Below are positions 1 to 9,168 of a stretch of DNA of 64,000 nt, one piece after another. Under the pieces are notes generated by a model that saw only the letters and a program-made list of their open reading frames with translations, did no database searches and had not been told where the DNA came from. The DNA is from an uncultured Roseburia sp. Lineage in GTDB: Bacteria; Bacillota; Clostridia; Lachnospirales; Lachnospiraceae. Both the position numbers and the translations under genes were made by a program. The DNA lies in NCBI GenBank assembly GCA_947647505.1, contig CANSKO010000002.1, positions 1 through 64,000 of the forward strand, in the 5' to 3' direction. Numbering within the stretch: the stretch's first letter is position 1; the number at the start of each line of letters is the position of its first letter.

Positions 1-90
1 ATGGATAATTCCTTACTGGCTGTAAGGGGCATTAACCATAAATACATTGTAGTAGTATTAGAGCTAGAATTGGCGGATTATCAGAGATGA
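1..90 (+). CDS. Possible C-terminal end of an upstream gene (partial)
   Basis: Frame 1 is open from the window edge to a TGA at 88-90 and ends in a hydrophobic then acidic tail (IVVVLELELADYQR). The TGA overlaps an ATG at 87-89, the ATGA arrangement common inside operons, so this may be the last part of a gene that belongs to the dynamin operon. Only 29 codons are visible and no family can be named. It could equally be a chance open frame. Confidence 0.25.
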   Translation: MDNSLLAVRGINHKYIVVVLELELADYQR

Positions 91-188
91 TTCAGTCTAA
101 TGAAGCGGAATTGGATGCAAAATATGAACTTGGCAAAAAAGAACTACATGTTTTAGAGGGAATAATTGAACTTTTAAAAGAAGGGTAA
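87..188 (+). CDS. Small 33-residue ORF or tail of an upstream coiled-coil gene
   Basis: ATG at 87 overlaps the preceding TGA, and the frame runs to TAA at 186-188, five bases before the first dynamin-like gene. The predicted peptide is charged and helical (NEAELDAKYELGKKELHVLE). The same frame is open back to base 42, so it could instead be the tail of a longer gene broken by a frameshift near 40-90. The ribosome site for the dynamin gene (AGAAGGG) lies inside its last codons, which supports translational coupling. Function unknown. Confidence 0.3.
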   Translation: MIQSNEAELDAKYELGKKELHVLEGIIELLKEG

Positions 189-192
189 AAAG

Positions 193-2481
193 ATGAGTGA
201 TTACAAAGAAAAACATTTGAAAAAGAAGAATGAAATTGTGAGTTGCTTGACGGAAGCTGAAACATTTTTTAAGGAAAATGAATTTGAGCATGAAGCAAAA
301 GTAATGGCTGATAATATTGAACAACTTAAAAGAGGGGAATTCTCAATTGTTGTCGTAGGAGAATTTAGTGCAGGTAAATCAACATTATTAAATGCATTAA
401 TGGGTGAAAAGATATTGCCCTCATTTACAGATGAGACAACTGCAACTGTAAATTATCTAAGGCATAAAGAGCACGCTGCTCAAGGAGAAAGTGGGGAAGT
501 AGTTTATAATGATAGAACTGCTGAAAAAATATATAGCGCTGATCTTGAGACTGTTTCGAAATTCGTTTGTACAGAAAGTGACGTTGACGTAGCGAAGAAT
601 GTGGATCATTTGGACTTATATTTAGATTCAAAATTTTTGGAGGGTAATGTTACTTTGGTTGATACCCCAGGGCTAAATGGAATTGCCGAAGGGCATAAAG
701 AAATTACGATGGGTCAGATAGAGCATTCAAGCGCTGGGATATTCATGTTTAATGCAAATAAGCCTGGAAGCCGTTCGGATTTTGAATTTTTAACCGATTT
801 AAGAAAAAATGTTGATGGTTCAAGCATTATTTTGCTTTTAAATATGATTGATACAATTAAAAAAAGTGAAGGAGAGACCGTAGAAACTGTAATTCAGAAG
901 CTCAAGGAAAACTATAGGAAGGTTTATCCAGATGTTAAGACAATCCCGGAAATTTGGCCTGTAGCAGCATATCCTGCGTTGATTGCAAGAAGTAAAATGA
1001 ATAATTTTGACTATAATGGGAAAACAGGAAATTTTTCTGATGAAGAAAAACAAAAATTTGAGGAATTATCTCAGATGAAATCTTTCGAGGATAGATTGTG
1101 GAAATTCCTTACACAGGGAGAAAAAGCAAAGCAGGAATTATTAGCTCCAATAAGCCAGATGGTAGCGCAGTTGACTTCATTAAAAAAGAATATAAATGTT
1201 CAGTTAGATGTTTTAAACGGATCCGTTGATAAGGATTCAATAGAAGAACAAAAACTTGAATTAGATAAAGGACTGGCTTCATTGCAAGATAAGCTTGATT
1301 CGATGACAAAGGATATGAAAAAGGATGTTTCTGAAGCGGAAGCGGATTTTTTACATGAAGTTAAGGCAGAGTTTGAGCGTTTTAGAAGTAATTATGCAGA
1401 ATATATCATGGATTTTGAAGACATTGAGGAAATATATTCAGAATATGTAGAAAGTTATATTAAGAAAAAGTTTACAGATATTGTTTCTGATGCTTATGAA
1501 AACTATTGTAATCGAATTAGAGATATAATGGCAAACAATGTTGCAGATATCACAGACGAGTTAAACCGCACTTTATCTGATAGCATGGATGTAAAAGTCA
1601 GTGGCGGTTTAGAGATTAAATCCGTAAAAACAGGTCTTGAAGATTTTGAAAAAACTTGTGATGCATTCAAAAAGCAAATTGAGGAGCAGGAAGAAATAAT
1701 TAATGCCGCAGAAGATGATCTGATAAAAGTTATGGTTGCAAATAGAAAAAAGGAAATGCTCGAAAAACAATTATCAGATAAAAGAAATGCAATGCAGGCA
1801 TTTGAAGCTAATAGTCAGATGTATATGCCTGCGGCAGTAACGAGGAAGGGCGATCCGCGTATTATTAAGACGGGATGGTTTAAAAAACATATATATTATC
1901 CAGATGTGGTTGATTATAGTGACAGGGATAGATACATTTCTGAACAATCACAAATTAAAAACAGATATGAAAACGAAATTAGTATATTGGAAGCGGAAAT
2001 AAGAAAAATTTCTGAAAGCGATGTTGATTTACTTCAGAAAGCATTTAAACGAAAAGAAAAGAAACGTAGCGAATTGAGGGCGGAATTGAATGCTTACCAG
2101 GAAAAGTTTGCGGCGGATATCAAGGTGAAATGTGAAGCGGCTCTAAAAATTGCTAAAAAAAACATATTAAGGTACATGGATGATTCTAAGGAGGAATTTG
2201 TTAAAGATGTAAAACGAGAGTTTGCTAATAGGCGAGCTATTCAATTGACAACAATGGAACAACTGATAGGGCAGTCAGTAATAAATAAGATAGAAATAAA
2301 GAAAAAGGAAATCGAGATTCTGGAAAACAAAATGAAGGACGCAATAAATGAGAGGGATTCATCAGTTGAAAAATTGTGTGTACAGTTAGAAGGCGTGAAT
2401 GGTTTGATGAAGAAGGCGCTTGATTTAGCCTCAGATATCAATAGTATTCGTGTCGATATGATAAAAGAGCAAACTATTTAA
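193..2481 (+). CDS. Dynamin-like GTPase A (762 aa)
   Basis: A large GTPase of the bacterial dynamin-like type. The G1 P-loop is GEFSAGKS at about residues 56-63, the switch threonine region is DETTATVNYL at about 80-89, G3 is DTPG at 157-160 and G4 is NMID at 217-220. After the GTPase domain (to about 330) the protein is almost wholly charged helix, consistent with dynamin neck and stalk helices, with a short aromatic and basic interruption (GWFKKHIYYPDVVDY) near residue 560-575 that could be a tip or paddle. It has no signal peptide and no clear transmembrane helix. Family members hydrolyse GTP and remodel membranes or assemble on them; that role is inferred here. It is first in an AT-rich operon with a second, different dynamin 15 bases downstream, as in known two-dynamin bacterial systems. 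Start chosen at ATG 193 after AGAAGGG. Confidence 0.88.
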   Translation: MSDYKEKHLKKKNEIVSCLTEAETFFKENEFEHEAKVMADNIEQLKRGEFSIVVVGEFSAGKSTLLNALMGEKILPSFTDETTATVNYLRHKEHAAQGESGEVVYNDRTAEKIYSADLETVSKFVCTESDVDVAKNVDHLDLYLDSKFLEGNVTLVDTPGLNGIAEGHKEITMGQIEHSSAGIFMFNANKPGSRSDFEFLTDLRKNVDGSSIILLLNMIDTIKKSEGETVETVIQKLKENYRKVYPDVKTIPEIWPVAAYPALIARSKMNNFDYNGKTGNFSDEEKQKFEELSQMKSFEDRLWKFLTQGEKAKQELLAPISQMVAQLTSLKKNINVQLDVLNGSVDKDSIEEQKLELDKGLASLQDKLDSMTKDMKKDVSEAEADFLHEVKAEFERFRSNYAEYIMDFEDIEEIYSEYVESYIKKKFTDIVSDAYENYCNRIRDIMANNVADITDELNRTLSDSMDVKVSGGLEIKSVKTGLEDFEKTCDAFKKQIEEQEEIINAAEDDLIKVMVANRKKEMLEKQLSDKRNAMQAFEANSQMYMPAAVTRKGDPRIIKTGWFKKHIYYPDVVDYSDRDRYISEQSQIKNRYENEISILEAEIRKISESDVDLLQKAFKRKEKKRSELRAELNAYQEKFAADIKVKCEAALKIAKKNILRYMDDSKEEFVKDVKREFANRRAIQLTTMEQLIGQSVINKIEIKKKEIEILENKMKDAINERDSSVEKLCVQLEGVNGLMKKALDLASDINSIRVDMIKEQTI

Positions 2482-2496
2482 TGAGGGCAAGATTAT

Positions 2497-4980
2497 ATGA
2501 AAGAGAAGATAAACAAACTTTTAGAAATATCTGAATACTTAAATGATAATGAAAGTGTTATTCAGTTGAAACGTATTGAAGAATTACTTGATGATAATAG
2601 GTATCTTTTGGCAGTTATGGGTGAATTTTCTGCAGGTAAGTCCAGCTTGATAAACAACTTGTTTGAAAAACAAGTGTTACCAGTCCATAGAACGGAAACG
2701 ACTGCATGTGTTACATTTATTAAATATGGTGATGAAGAACGAGTAGAATTACTTTATTCAGATGGAACGAATGATGATATCTCAATGGAAGAGTCATTAG
2801 AGATGTGGCAAACTGGCGAGAAAGCGGAATTAATAAAAGATATTGAAACGATAACGATAAGTCTGCCTTCTGAACTATTGAAGAATGGCTTAATTATTGC
2901 AGACACCCCAGGAACAAATACCGTAATTGACAAGCATATCGAGTTGACGGAAAAATTAATTGCTAGTTCTGATCGTGTTCTATACGTTTTAGGGAAGCAA
3001 ATTACTGAAACTGATAAAAGGTTTGTAAAAGCCATTGAAGAATTTGGCACGGGTGTAGTCTTTGTCCGTACTTTTATGGATCAAATAAAAAATAACGAAG
3101 AAAACATTGAAAACACTATTGAAAAAGAAAGATTGATACTGTCGGAAATTTCCTCAGAAGAAGCCTTCTTTGTATCAAATGAAAAAGAAAATGTATTTTT
3201 TAAAGAAATTTACAGCTTACAAGCATATCTTTCTTGTACAATTGCTGAAAATGTTAGTAAAGCCATAAAAGAGAGTGCAGTACGTAAAATATCCTTTTTT
3301 GTTAAGAAACAAGAGACAAAAATTCTTGACCGTAGAATGGAACTTAATTTAATTTTAAATAACCATAAAGACGAATATCAACAGAGGAAAACTGAGATAT
3401 TAGAAACATTAGAACGACTTGAAAAGAATCTTGAGCAGAAAAGAGATCAACTTAAGGACAAGTTTGAGAAAGAGAAAATTAGCGCAAAAGAAGATTTATC
3501 AATTAGAAAAAAATCTGAAGAAAAAAAAATAATAATTAAAATTAATAATACTCCACAAGAAGCGTTTAATTTCGACTATCAGGAAGAAATAGGACAAATG
3601 ATAAGAGAGTCTTGCATTCGTTTAAGAGATGGTTATGTTGATTGCTTTGAAAGGATGATAAGAGAAAATAAAGCTTCCTTTGTAGAAGAAATGAAACAAC
3701 AAAATGGAATATCTATATGGATTCCTGACATACCAGATAGTTTGGAAGAATCAGACAGTCAGATCAATTCACTTAGGGATAGAATGCTGGCATTAAAGAA
3801 ACTTCAAGAAGGGCTAAAAGCTGAAATAGAGGAGATAGAATTAAAGAATCAAAAGATTGAAAGTAAAAATGAGGAGTTGGAAGAAGAGAGAAGGGCAATT
3901 CAGGAATCCTTAGAAAATATTCGAAATCAGTTGGATTCTTTTCCACCATATATTGCCAAATATATTACTATGGAAGGTGATCATTCGTGTGAAAAAGGTT
4001 TCAAAATTCTAGGTAATATTGTGGATTGGGCAACAATTCTTATCCCAGGGTCAACATGGGCTAAACTAGGAGGAAAAGTACTAAACACCGGAGCAAAAGG
4101 GGCAAAGGCTGTAAATGCCATTAAAGCTGCTGATGCTTTTTCTGATGGAGCGCGAGTGCTTGCAAAAGTTGCAAAGGCTGCAGAAAGTGGTACAAAGGTT
4201 ACAAAAAATGCAAAAGGTCTTGAAAAGGGAGCTAGAGTATTTATTGATGCTATTGATGCAGCAAATAAAGGGAAAAAAGTACTTTTAGCGAACAAGGTTA
4301 GAGAACAAATAGGTGCAACTGGTAAAGAGTTTGTTGTAAATCTATATGATTTGCCAGATGAGTATTCACCTATAGTTCCAGATGGTCCTAAACCGACCAT
4401 ATTGGATTATATAAATCTTGGATACTGGTTTTCTAAAATTGGTCAGAATTTTGATACACCAGATACAAAAATTGTTGATACAGAATACGAAAATAAGTAT
4501 TTTTCGGCAAAACAAGAAATCGAAAGGGATATGAGGCTTCAGGCTAGAAAAGAGTTTGAAAAGAGAAAACAGCAAGAAGAACTAAAATCAAAAGAAGATG
4601 AAAATAGTTTATTGAAGGAGATTACATTACGTAAAGAGCGTTCAGCGCAAGAACAGATCTGTGAGTTAGAGAAGGAAATTGAGTTAGAGAAGAGAAAAGC
4701 TTTATTAGTTCTGGTGCGCAACCATTATATTAATGCGGCGAAGGATAATCTGAATCATTATGAAGAATACATATTAACGGATATACTTTCTGAGATAAAT
4801 GAAAAAATGAAAAACTACATTAATACATATGATTTCAGAATAAAGGATGATATTTTTTCTAAAAGACATGAACTTGACGAACTGGAGAATAAATATAATT
4901 CTTCGGAAAGGGAGGATGTTGAAAAGGAATCAATACTCTGTAAAGAATATTCGGATTTTTTGGAAACATTATTGATATAA
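2497..4980 (+). CDS. Dynamin-like GTPase B (827 aa)
   Basis: A second dynamin-like GTPase, clearly diverged from its neighbour. G1 is GEFSAGKS at residues 42-49, the switch region is RTETTACVTF near 65-74, G3 is DTPG at 136-139 and a TFMD at about 192-195 sits where G4 is expected. Long charged coiled-coil helices follow (about 260-490). A very different insert then lies at about 500-620: a hydrophobic start (ILGNIVDWATILIPGSTWAKL) and an Ala/Gly/Lys-rich amphipathic run with repeated GAK and KAA units. Coiled coil returns to the C-terminus. The insert is a plausible membrane-binding paddle (inference). It follows GTPase A by 15 bases, with GAGG upstream of ATG 2497. Two unlike dynamins in tandem suggest a heteromeric machine. 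Confidence 0.87.
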   Translation: MKEKINKLLEISEYLNDNESVIQLKRIEELLDDNRYLLAVMGEFSAGKSSLINNLFEKQVLPVHRTETTACVTFIKYGDEERVELLYSDGTNDDISMEESLEMWQTGEKAELIKDIETITISLPSELLKNGLIIADTPGTNTVIDKHIELTEKLIASSDRVLYVLGKQITETDKRFVKAIEEFGTGVVFVRTFMDQIKNNEENIENTIEKERLILSEISSEEAFFVSNEKENVFFKEIYSLQAYLSCTIAENVSKAIKESAVRKISFFVKKQETKILDRRMELNLILNNHKDEYQQRKTEILETLERLEKNLEQKRDQLKDKFEKEKISAKEDLSIRKKSEEKKIIIKINNTPQEAFNFDYQEEIGQMIRESCIRLRDGYVDCFERMIRENKASFVEEMKQQNGISIWIPDIPDSLEESDSQINSLRDRMLALKKLQEGLKAEIEEIELKNQKIESKNEELEEERRAIQESLENIRNQLDSFPPYIAKYITMEGDHSCEKGFKILGNIVDWATILIPGSTWAKLGGKVLNTGAKGAKAVNAIKAADAFSDGARVLAKVAKAAESGTKVTKNAKGLEKGARVFIDAIDAANKGKKVLLANKVREQIGATGKEFVVNLYDLPDEYSPIVPDGPKPTILDYINLGYWFSKIGQNFDTPDTKIVDTEYENKYFSAKQEIERDMRLQARKEFEKRKQQEELKSKEDENSLLKEITLRKERSAQEQICELEKEIELEKRKALLVLVRNHYINAAKDNLNHYEEYILTDILSEINEKMKNYINTYDFRIKDDIFSKRHELDELENKYNSSEREDVEKESILCKEYSDFLETLLI

Positions 4981-4983
4981 CGA

Positions 4984-6120
4984 ATGGAAAGACATTTTAA
5001 AAATATTTTACTTGAAGGAGACGAAACACCGAAAATTAATATTGTATGTGATGTGTTGCATGAAGGATTGCGTGCGGCATTTAGGGATGTTCATAATAAA
5101 GTGAAACGTAATGTATTGTTAATGCACTGTGATGCTTCTTCGCACATAGAATATGATGATGTGTTAAAAGTATATAGCGCATATATTCCATATGGAGTTG
5201 TTTTTTTCATGAATTTTGTTGAGAAAAACGCAGATGAAGTGTTGTTTGATGAAATTGTGTACCTGGAACCATATCCTTTTACGCTAGGGGAAAAGATAAA
5301 AATGGATCTTGATAGCATAAATAAATCGGTTAAAGATAATTCAAGAACTCATTTTAAGATTACGTTTTATAGAAATATCTATCAAAAATCAGGAACGGGA
5401 GATATTATCGGAATAGATCAGGCGCTAAAAGAGGCGCCTGATCATATAAAAAAGATAGTTAGTGATGATTCAATATTAAAAGTGATAGAGTATTGTGTAT
5501 ATAAAACACCAAAGGATTTGATTCATATAGCACATGGTGGATATGGAAGTTTGTCTGCATGTGCATATGCTTGTGCTGAAAGGTATAGGAAGTATACCCA
5601 AAAGATTGAGTCCACCCGTTTCTTTAGCGAATATGGCGATTATAAGAATGTTTTGGAGTTCAGAAATTATGAAAAATTTGCTCCTCTTTTGCGGCCAGAA
5701 ACTATTAACAGAGTAACAAAGTTTCGAAAAGTAAAAGGGAGTGATGATGTAATAAAGAGTTATGCAAAAAACTACATCGTAGAATTTCAGGATTTGGTGT
5801 TAGAGCTGATTGAAGAAGTATATATGGATATAATTAAGGAAATATGCTTTTGGAATTTGGAAAAAGATGTCAATAGTTTAAGAGAAGGCGCAAAAAGAGT
5901 TATTGAAAAAAGTCTATTGCGTACATCGAGCGTTAAAGAACAGTGTCCACAATTTGAATCAGAATATAATGAGAAAATCAGAAATAATTTGAAGTTGGAC
6001 ACTCTATTTGCTGAAAAAGCTATTTCGTTGATAAACGAAGAAATGATGGAGTATTTGCATACATATCTAATACGAAAGGAAGAATTATTGTCAAATACTT
6101 TTGATAATTGGAATGGGTGA
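4984..6120 (+). CDS. Unrecognised protein of the dynamin operon (378 aa)
   Basis: Begins three bases after GTPase B stops and ends six bases before the next gene, so it is tightly coupled in the operon. No signal peptide or membrane helix is evident. The first 120 residues look like an alpha/beta fold with hydrophobic strands (NVLLMHCDAS, GVVFFMNFVE). A small-residue and aromatic patch, HIAHGGYGSLSACAYACAERYRKY, lies near 180-205, and the C-terminal 120 residues are charged helices. The ribosome site is weak, suggesting translation by coupling. I recognise no family or catalytic motif. Its position between the GTPases and a membrane-anchored coiled-coil protein suggests an adaptor or effector, which is inference only. 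Confidence 0.8.
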   Translation: MERHFKNILLEGDETPKINIVCDVLHEGLRAAFRDVHNKVKRNVLLMHCDASSHIEYDDVLKVYSAYIPYGVVFFMNFVEKNADEVLFDEIVYLEPYPFTLGEKIKMDLDSINKSVKDNSRTHFKITFYRNIYQKSGTGDIIGIDQALKEAPDHIKKIVSDDSILKVIEYCVYKTPKDLIHIAHGGYGSLSACAYACAERYRKYTQKIESTRFFSEYGDYKNVLEFRNYEKFAPLLRPETINRVTKFRKVKGSDDVIKSYAKNYIVEFQDLVLELIEEVYMDIIKEICFWNLEKDVNSLREGAKRVIEKSLLRTSSVKEQCPQFESEYNEKIRNNLKLDTLFAEKAISLINEEMMEYLHTYLIRKEELLSNTFDNWNG

Positions 6121-6126
6121 TGGGGA

Positions 6127-8226
6127 ATGGAAAAGATATCGAACAAAATACTTTTTACAATTTTACTTAGTGAAGTTTTGGCTATTATATGTGCCTTTAT
6201 TCTTACTGGGAAAAGTGATTATCTTTGGATTATAGTAGTTGTTTTGGCAGTTGTTACTGTTTTGACGTTTTATAAATGTATTTCCCGAATAAATCAGTTC
6301 ATTTTTTCTCTGAAGGAAGAAAGAAGACTTAAGGAGTTGGAATGCGAAAGCAGAGAAAATCAATTCATAAGACAAATTCTTGAAGAAATAGAGCGAAAAG
6401 AGGAAAGAATAAACGAAAAAAATGATTTGCTTTTTCAGGAATTAATGGAAACGGTAAGAAAAAATGATGAAAATAGTAATCGGCTTATAACAAAAATGAA
6501 GGATGAAATTTCCTCGGGATTAAATACACTTACACAAAATATTGGATCTGCGTGTAATGATATTACAGAAGAAATGAATGGAGCTATTGATTTATTTACA
6601 AAGAAGTATGAACAAGCCCTGGAAGAAATGACCAGTCGCCAGATAACACAGGTTGAGGAATGGAAGACTGGCTTTGTGGAGATAATGAATCATAGTAACG
6701 CCTCTGTTTCAACATTAATCAGTAATGTTGAAGAAAAAATACTGCAGAATTCTGACTTAGTCCATCAAGCGCTTGAAGATAACATTTTGGAAACAAAAGC
6801 TGCTGTGTCTACAATTGTAGCGGATAGCAAGGATTTGTTACAGAAACAATATATAAGATTAGAAGAATTACATAATGCATTAAGCGTGAGCACAAAAGAA
6901 TATATGCAGCAATTGATGGATCAGATTCTTGATGTCTCTAGCAATAATATTGATAAAATGAAGATAAGCTGTGAAAATGTACTCAATATTACTGCAGAGC
7001 GTATTGTCTCAGAGAATGAAGAAACTGGGCATAAGAGAACAGAAGCCTTTGAAAATAGCCTTAAAGAGCTTGAGAATACGTATAACTCCATCATTAGTGC
7101 ACATATAAAAGTTTTAGAGGAACAGATTAGTGATAGCATTACTATGTTTATGACAGAGAATAAGTCAGCATTAATGACCAACAATGAAAAGGTGTCTGAA
7201 TTAATATCTTCAGAAAGGATATTTGTTTCAGAAATTGAAAATAATAATACAAAATTACGTGAAACAATAACGGGCGCGTTTGAAGAGTATAGTAAGTCTG
7301 TAGAGCAGAATATAACAGATATAAAGAATGTAATGGAACAAGGTATTAGCTCTGGTTCACAGAATGCAATTGAAAGTATAAACTCATTATCAAAAGTGAA
7401 TAGTGAGACTGTGAACAGGTTTGCGGATGAGCTTAAGATATATTCAGACAGCATCATTGAAAAAAATGCAATAGCAATAGGTAATGTACAGGCTGATAAT
7501 TATAAAAAGTTGCAAGAATTGTCGGATCAAGTTTCAGGGTACATTTCTGAAAATGTAAAATTTATTTCGTTTTGTCAAGACATGAATGATTCGTTACAGA
7601 ACAGTATCAATCAGATGATTACAGACAGAGAGAAATTCATAAATGATTTGAATATCCTCTCAGAGAATCATTTGAGTAGTCTGGATGAGCATATGAAATC
7701 AAAGATTCAGAATATGGTTGAGCAGCTTCAAACACTCAATGTAGAAAATGCAACGATGTTTAATGATGCAATGAGTGAATATCGTGAAAAATTTGTTGAA
7801 GCGAGTGCAAGTGCAATAGCTGAAGTACAGGTGGACAATGTCTCCTCAATAACGGATGCAAATAAAAAAGTTTCAGAATTGGCATTTCATTTGAAAAAGT
7901 TCCAAGAAGACATATATGGGACTTTAACCATATTACAGCAGATTATTAAGGATGGTGTGAGTGAACAAAAAGAACAAGATGAAAGATTTGATTCTGCAAT
8001 GAATGAATTAGTAGAGGAAAAGCTTTCAGAATATAATTCTAAACTCCAGGAGTATAATGATTATATTGAAACGTTGGGAAAGAAAATCACGGAAGTTATT
8101 GATGCTTGTCATGATAATACCACTAAGTATGAAGACACTTTGAAATTTATTGTCGAAGCTCAAAGAGAGGCAAATTCTCTAAATAATAAGGATGTTGAAT
8201 TGTTAAAAGCCTTTATGGAGAGGTGA
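6127..8226 (+). CDS. Membrane-anchored long coiled-coil protein (699 aa)
   Basis: Two hydrophobic helices form an N-terminal hairpin, at about residues 7-28 (ILFTILLSEVLAIICAFIL) and 32-53 (LWIIVVVLAVVTVLTFYKC). Nearly 640 residues of polar, heptad-rich helix follow, presumably a long cytoplasmic rod. There is no MCP signalling hairpin, HAMP or MotA/TolQ region that I can recognise. The downstream helix is rich in Asn, Ser, Glu and Ile rather than catalytic motifs. GGGG lies just before ATG 6127 and the next gene starts five bases after its stop. A likely role is a membrane scaffold that recruits the operon's GTPases (inference). It may alternatively be a chemosensor-like or flotillin-like scaffold. 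Confidence 0.82.
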   Translation: MEKISNKILFTILLSEVLAIICAFILTGKSDYLWIIVVVLAVVTVLTFYKCISRINQFIFSLKEERRLKELECESRENQFIRQILEEIERKEERINEKNDLLFQELMETVRKNDENSNRLITKMKDEISSGLNTLTQNIGSACNDITEEMNGAIDLFTKKYEQALEEMTSRQITQVEEWKTGFVEIMNHSNASVSTLISNVEEKILQNSDLVHQALEDNILETKAAVSTIVADSKDLLQKQYIRLEELHNALSVSTKEYMQQLMDQILDVSSNNIDKMKISCENVLNITAERIVSENEETGHKRTEAFENSLKELENTYNSIISAHIKVLEEQISDSITMFMTENKSALMTNNEKVSELISSERIFVSEIENNNTKLRETITGAFEEYSKSVEQNITDIKNVMEQGISSGSQNAIESINSLSKVNSETVNRFADELKIYSDSIIEKNAIAIGNVQADNYKKLQELSDQVSGYISENVKFISFCQDMNDSLQNSINQMITDREKFINDLNILSENHLSSLDEHMKSKIQNMVEQLQTLNVENATMFNDAMSEYREKFVEASASAIAEVQVDNVSSITDANKKVSELAFHLKKFQEDIYGTLTILQQIIKDGVSEQKEQDERFDSAMNELVEEKLSEYNSKLQEYNDYIETLGKKITEVIDACHDNTTKYEDTLKFIVEAQREANSLNNKDVELLKAFMER

Positions 8227-8230
8227 TGGC

Positions 8231-8530
8231 GTGAATGTAGAAGACCAGGTGCTGATATTACGAATGCAATATTTAAAAGAAATTGATCGAATATATGAAC
8301 AGAGATTTCAAATGAGATTAATGTCGGTTATGTTATTCAATCAGAGATCTTATACAAATTCAATAAAAAATATAGAAGTGACGTCTTCTATAATAGAAAG
8401 ATCTTGCGTGGATTGTAATCCAAAAAGAATAATGTTTTATTTAGTGATATTGAAAACAATAGTAGATGAATTAATAAAAAGAACAGATAAAGACTATGAG
8501 AAATTATGGGATAATAAACTTACGCATTGA
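8231..8530 (+). CDS. Small helical protein ending the dynamin operon (99 aa)
   Basis: Starts with GTG at 8231, four bases after the coiled-coil gene, with AGAGGTGATGG as ribosome site. The sequence is mainly helical and basic, with two cysteines in a CVDCNPKR motif near the middle. No family is recognised. Its tight spacing makes it the fifth and apparently last gene of the operon; AT-rich non-coding DNA and a transposase remnant follow. Confidence 0.65.
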   Translation: MNVEDQVLILRMQYLKEIDRIYEQRFQMRLMSVMLFNQRSYTNSIKNIEVTSSIIERSCVDCNPKRIMFYLVILKTIVDELIKRTDKDYEKLWDNKLTH

Positions 8531-8647
8531 TATGTTATATATTTCATGATCTAATGCAACGCAGGTTTTTATGAAGAGATTATGGAACGAGAATCAAAAA
8601 ATCAATGGATACTAGTAGGTTGTAAATTAATTAACTAGACCATTAGT

Positions 8648-9053
8648 TCAAAACTCATCCATACGATATTTCCAGTGATATATCACGGGTGTTTCGTTTA
8701 CTTCATCAAAATACTGATAGATACGATCCACTGGCTCTTGTTTGGATAAAACGCGTATGCCTTTTAGCATCTGGCGTGTCATTTTCCCAAAAAAAACCTT
8801 CAATCATGTTTAACCAAGAACCATGTTTGGGAGTAAACACAAAAACAAAACGTCCCGGCGCCGTAGACAGAAACGGTTTAACCTTTTTTGATGTATGAAC
8901 CGAATGATTATCACGAATGATCTGTATGGTATCTCCAACGGCATAATGTTCATCAAGAAGTTTTAAAAAATCAATTTCCCTTATTTTTTTGCCCTTATGA
9001 GGGTTTGTAACAGGATGGAAAAGGATATAACAGCTGTTAAATGCTATAACAAG
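8648..9053 (-). pseudogene. Decayed IS630-family transposase, C-terminal part
   Basis: Reading the minus strand gives the catalytic end of an IS630/DDE transposase in two frames: IIRDNHSVHTSKKVKPFL, then FVFVFTPKHGSWLNMIEGFF. After a one-base slip at an A8 run (8792-8799 on the plus strand) it continues MLKGIRVLSKQEPVDRIYQY to TGA at 8648. The D of RDNHSVH and the region up to GSWLNMIE are the usual DDE core. The N-terminal half is missing or unreadable: a stop lies just upstream at 9054-9056, and an out-of-phase stretch reads FIPAPESYPGVVTLVCF. It lies exactly where the AT-rich dynamin island meets ordinary sequence, so it may mark a former insertion edge. Terminal repeats were not found. 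Confidence 0.75.
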
Positions 9054-9168
9054 TTATATTTCGGAAAGCAAACGAGCGTGACAACGCCAGGGTAAGATTC
9101 CGGGGCAGGAATAAAAACCTCTTTATACCAGTGAGTGAAAAAGAGAAAAACATCCTGATCCGGCGACA

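Noticed and set aside
1-192. End of an Hsp70 or GrpE gene known to neighbour some dynamins
   Set aside because: Only a few dozen residues are visible and no chaperone motif can be recognised.
6127-8226. Zorya-like ZorA or a chemoreceptor
   Set aside because: There are two membrane helices but no MotA/TolQ region, HAMP domain or MCP hairpin motif, and no ZorB/C/D partner.
8689-8898. Track ORF of 69 aa on the plus strand
   Set aside because: It is the antisense of the IS630 transposase remnant, which reads as a known family on the minus strand.
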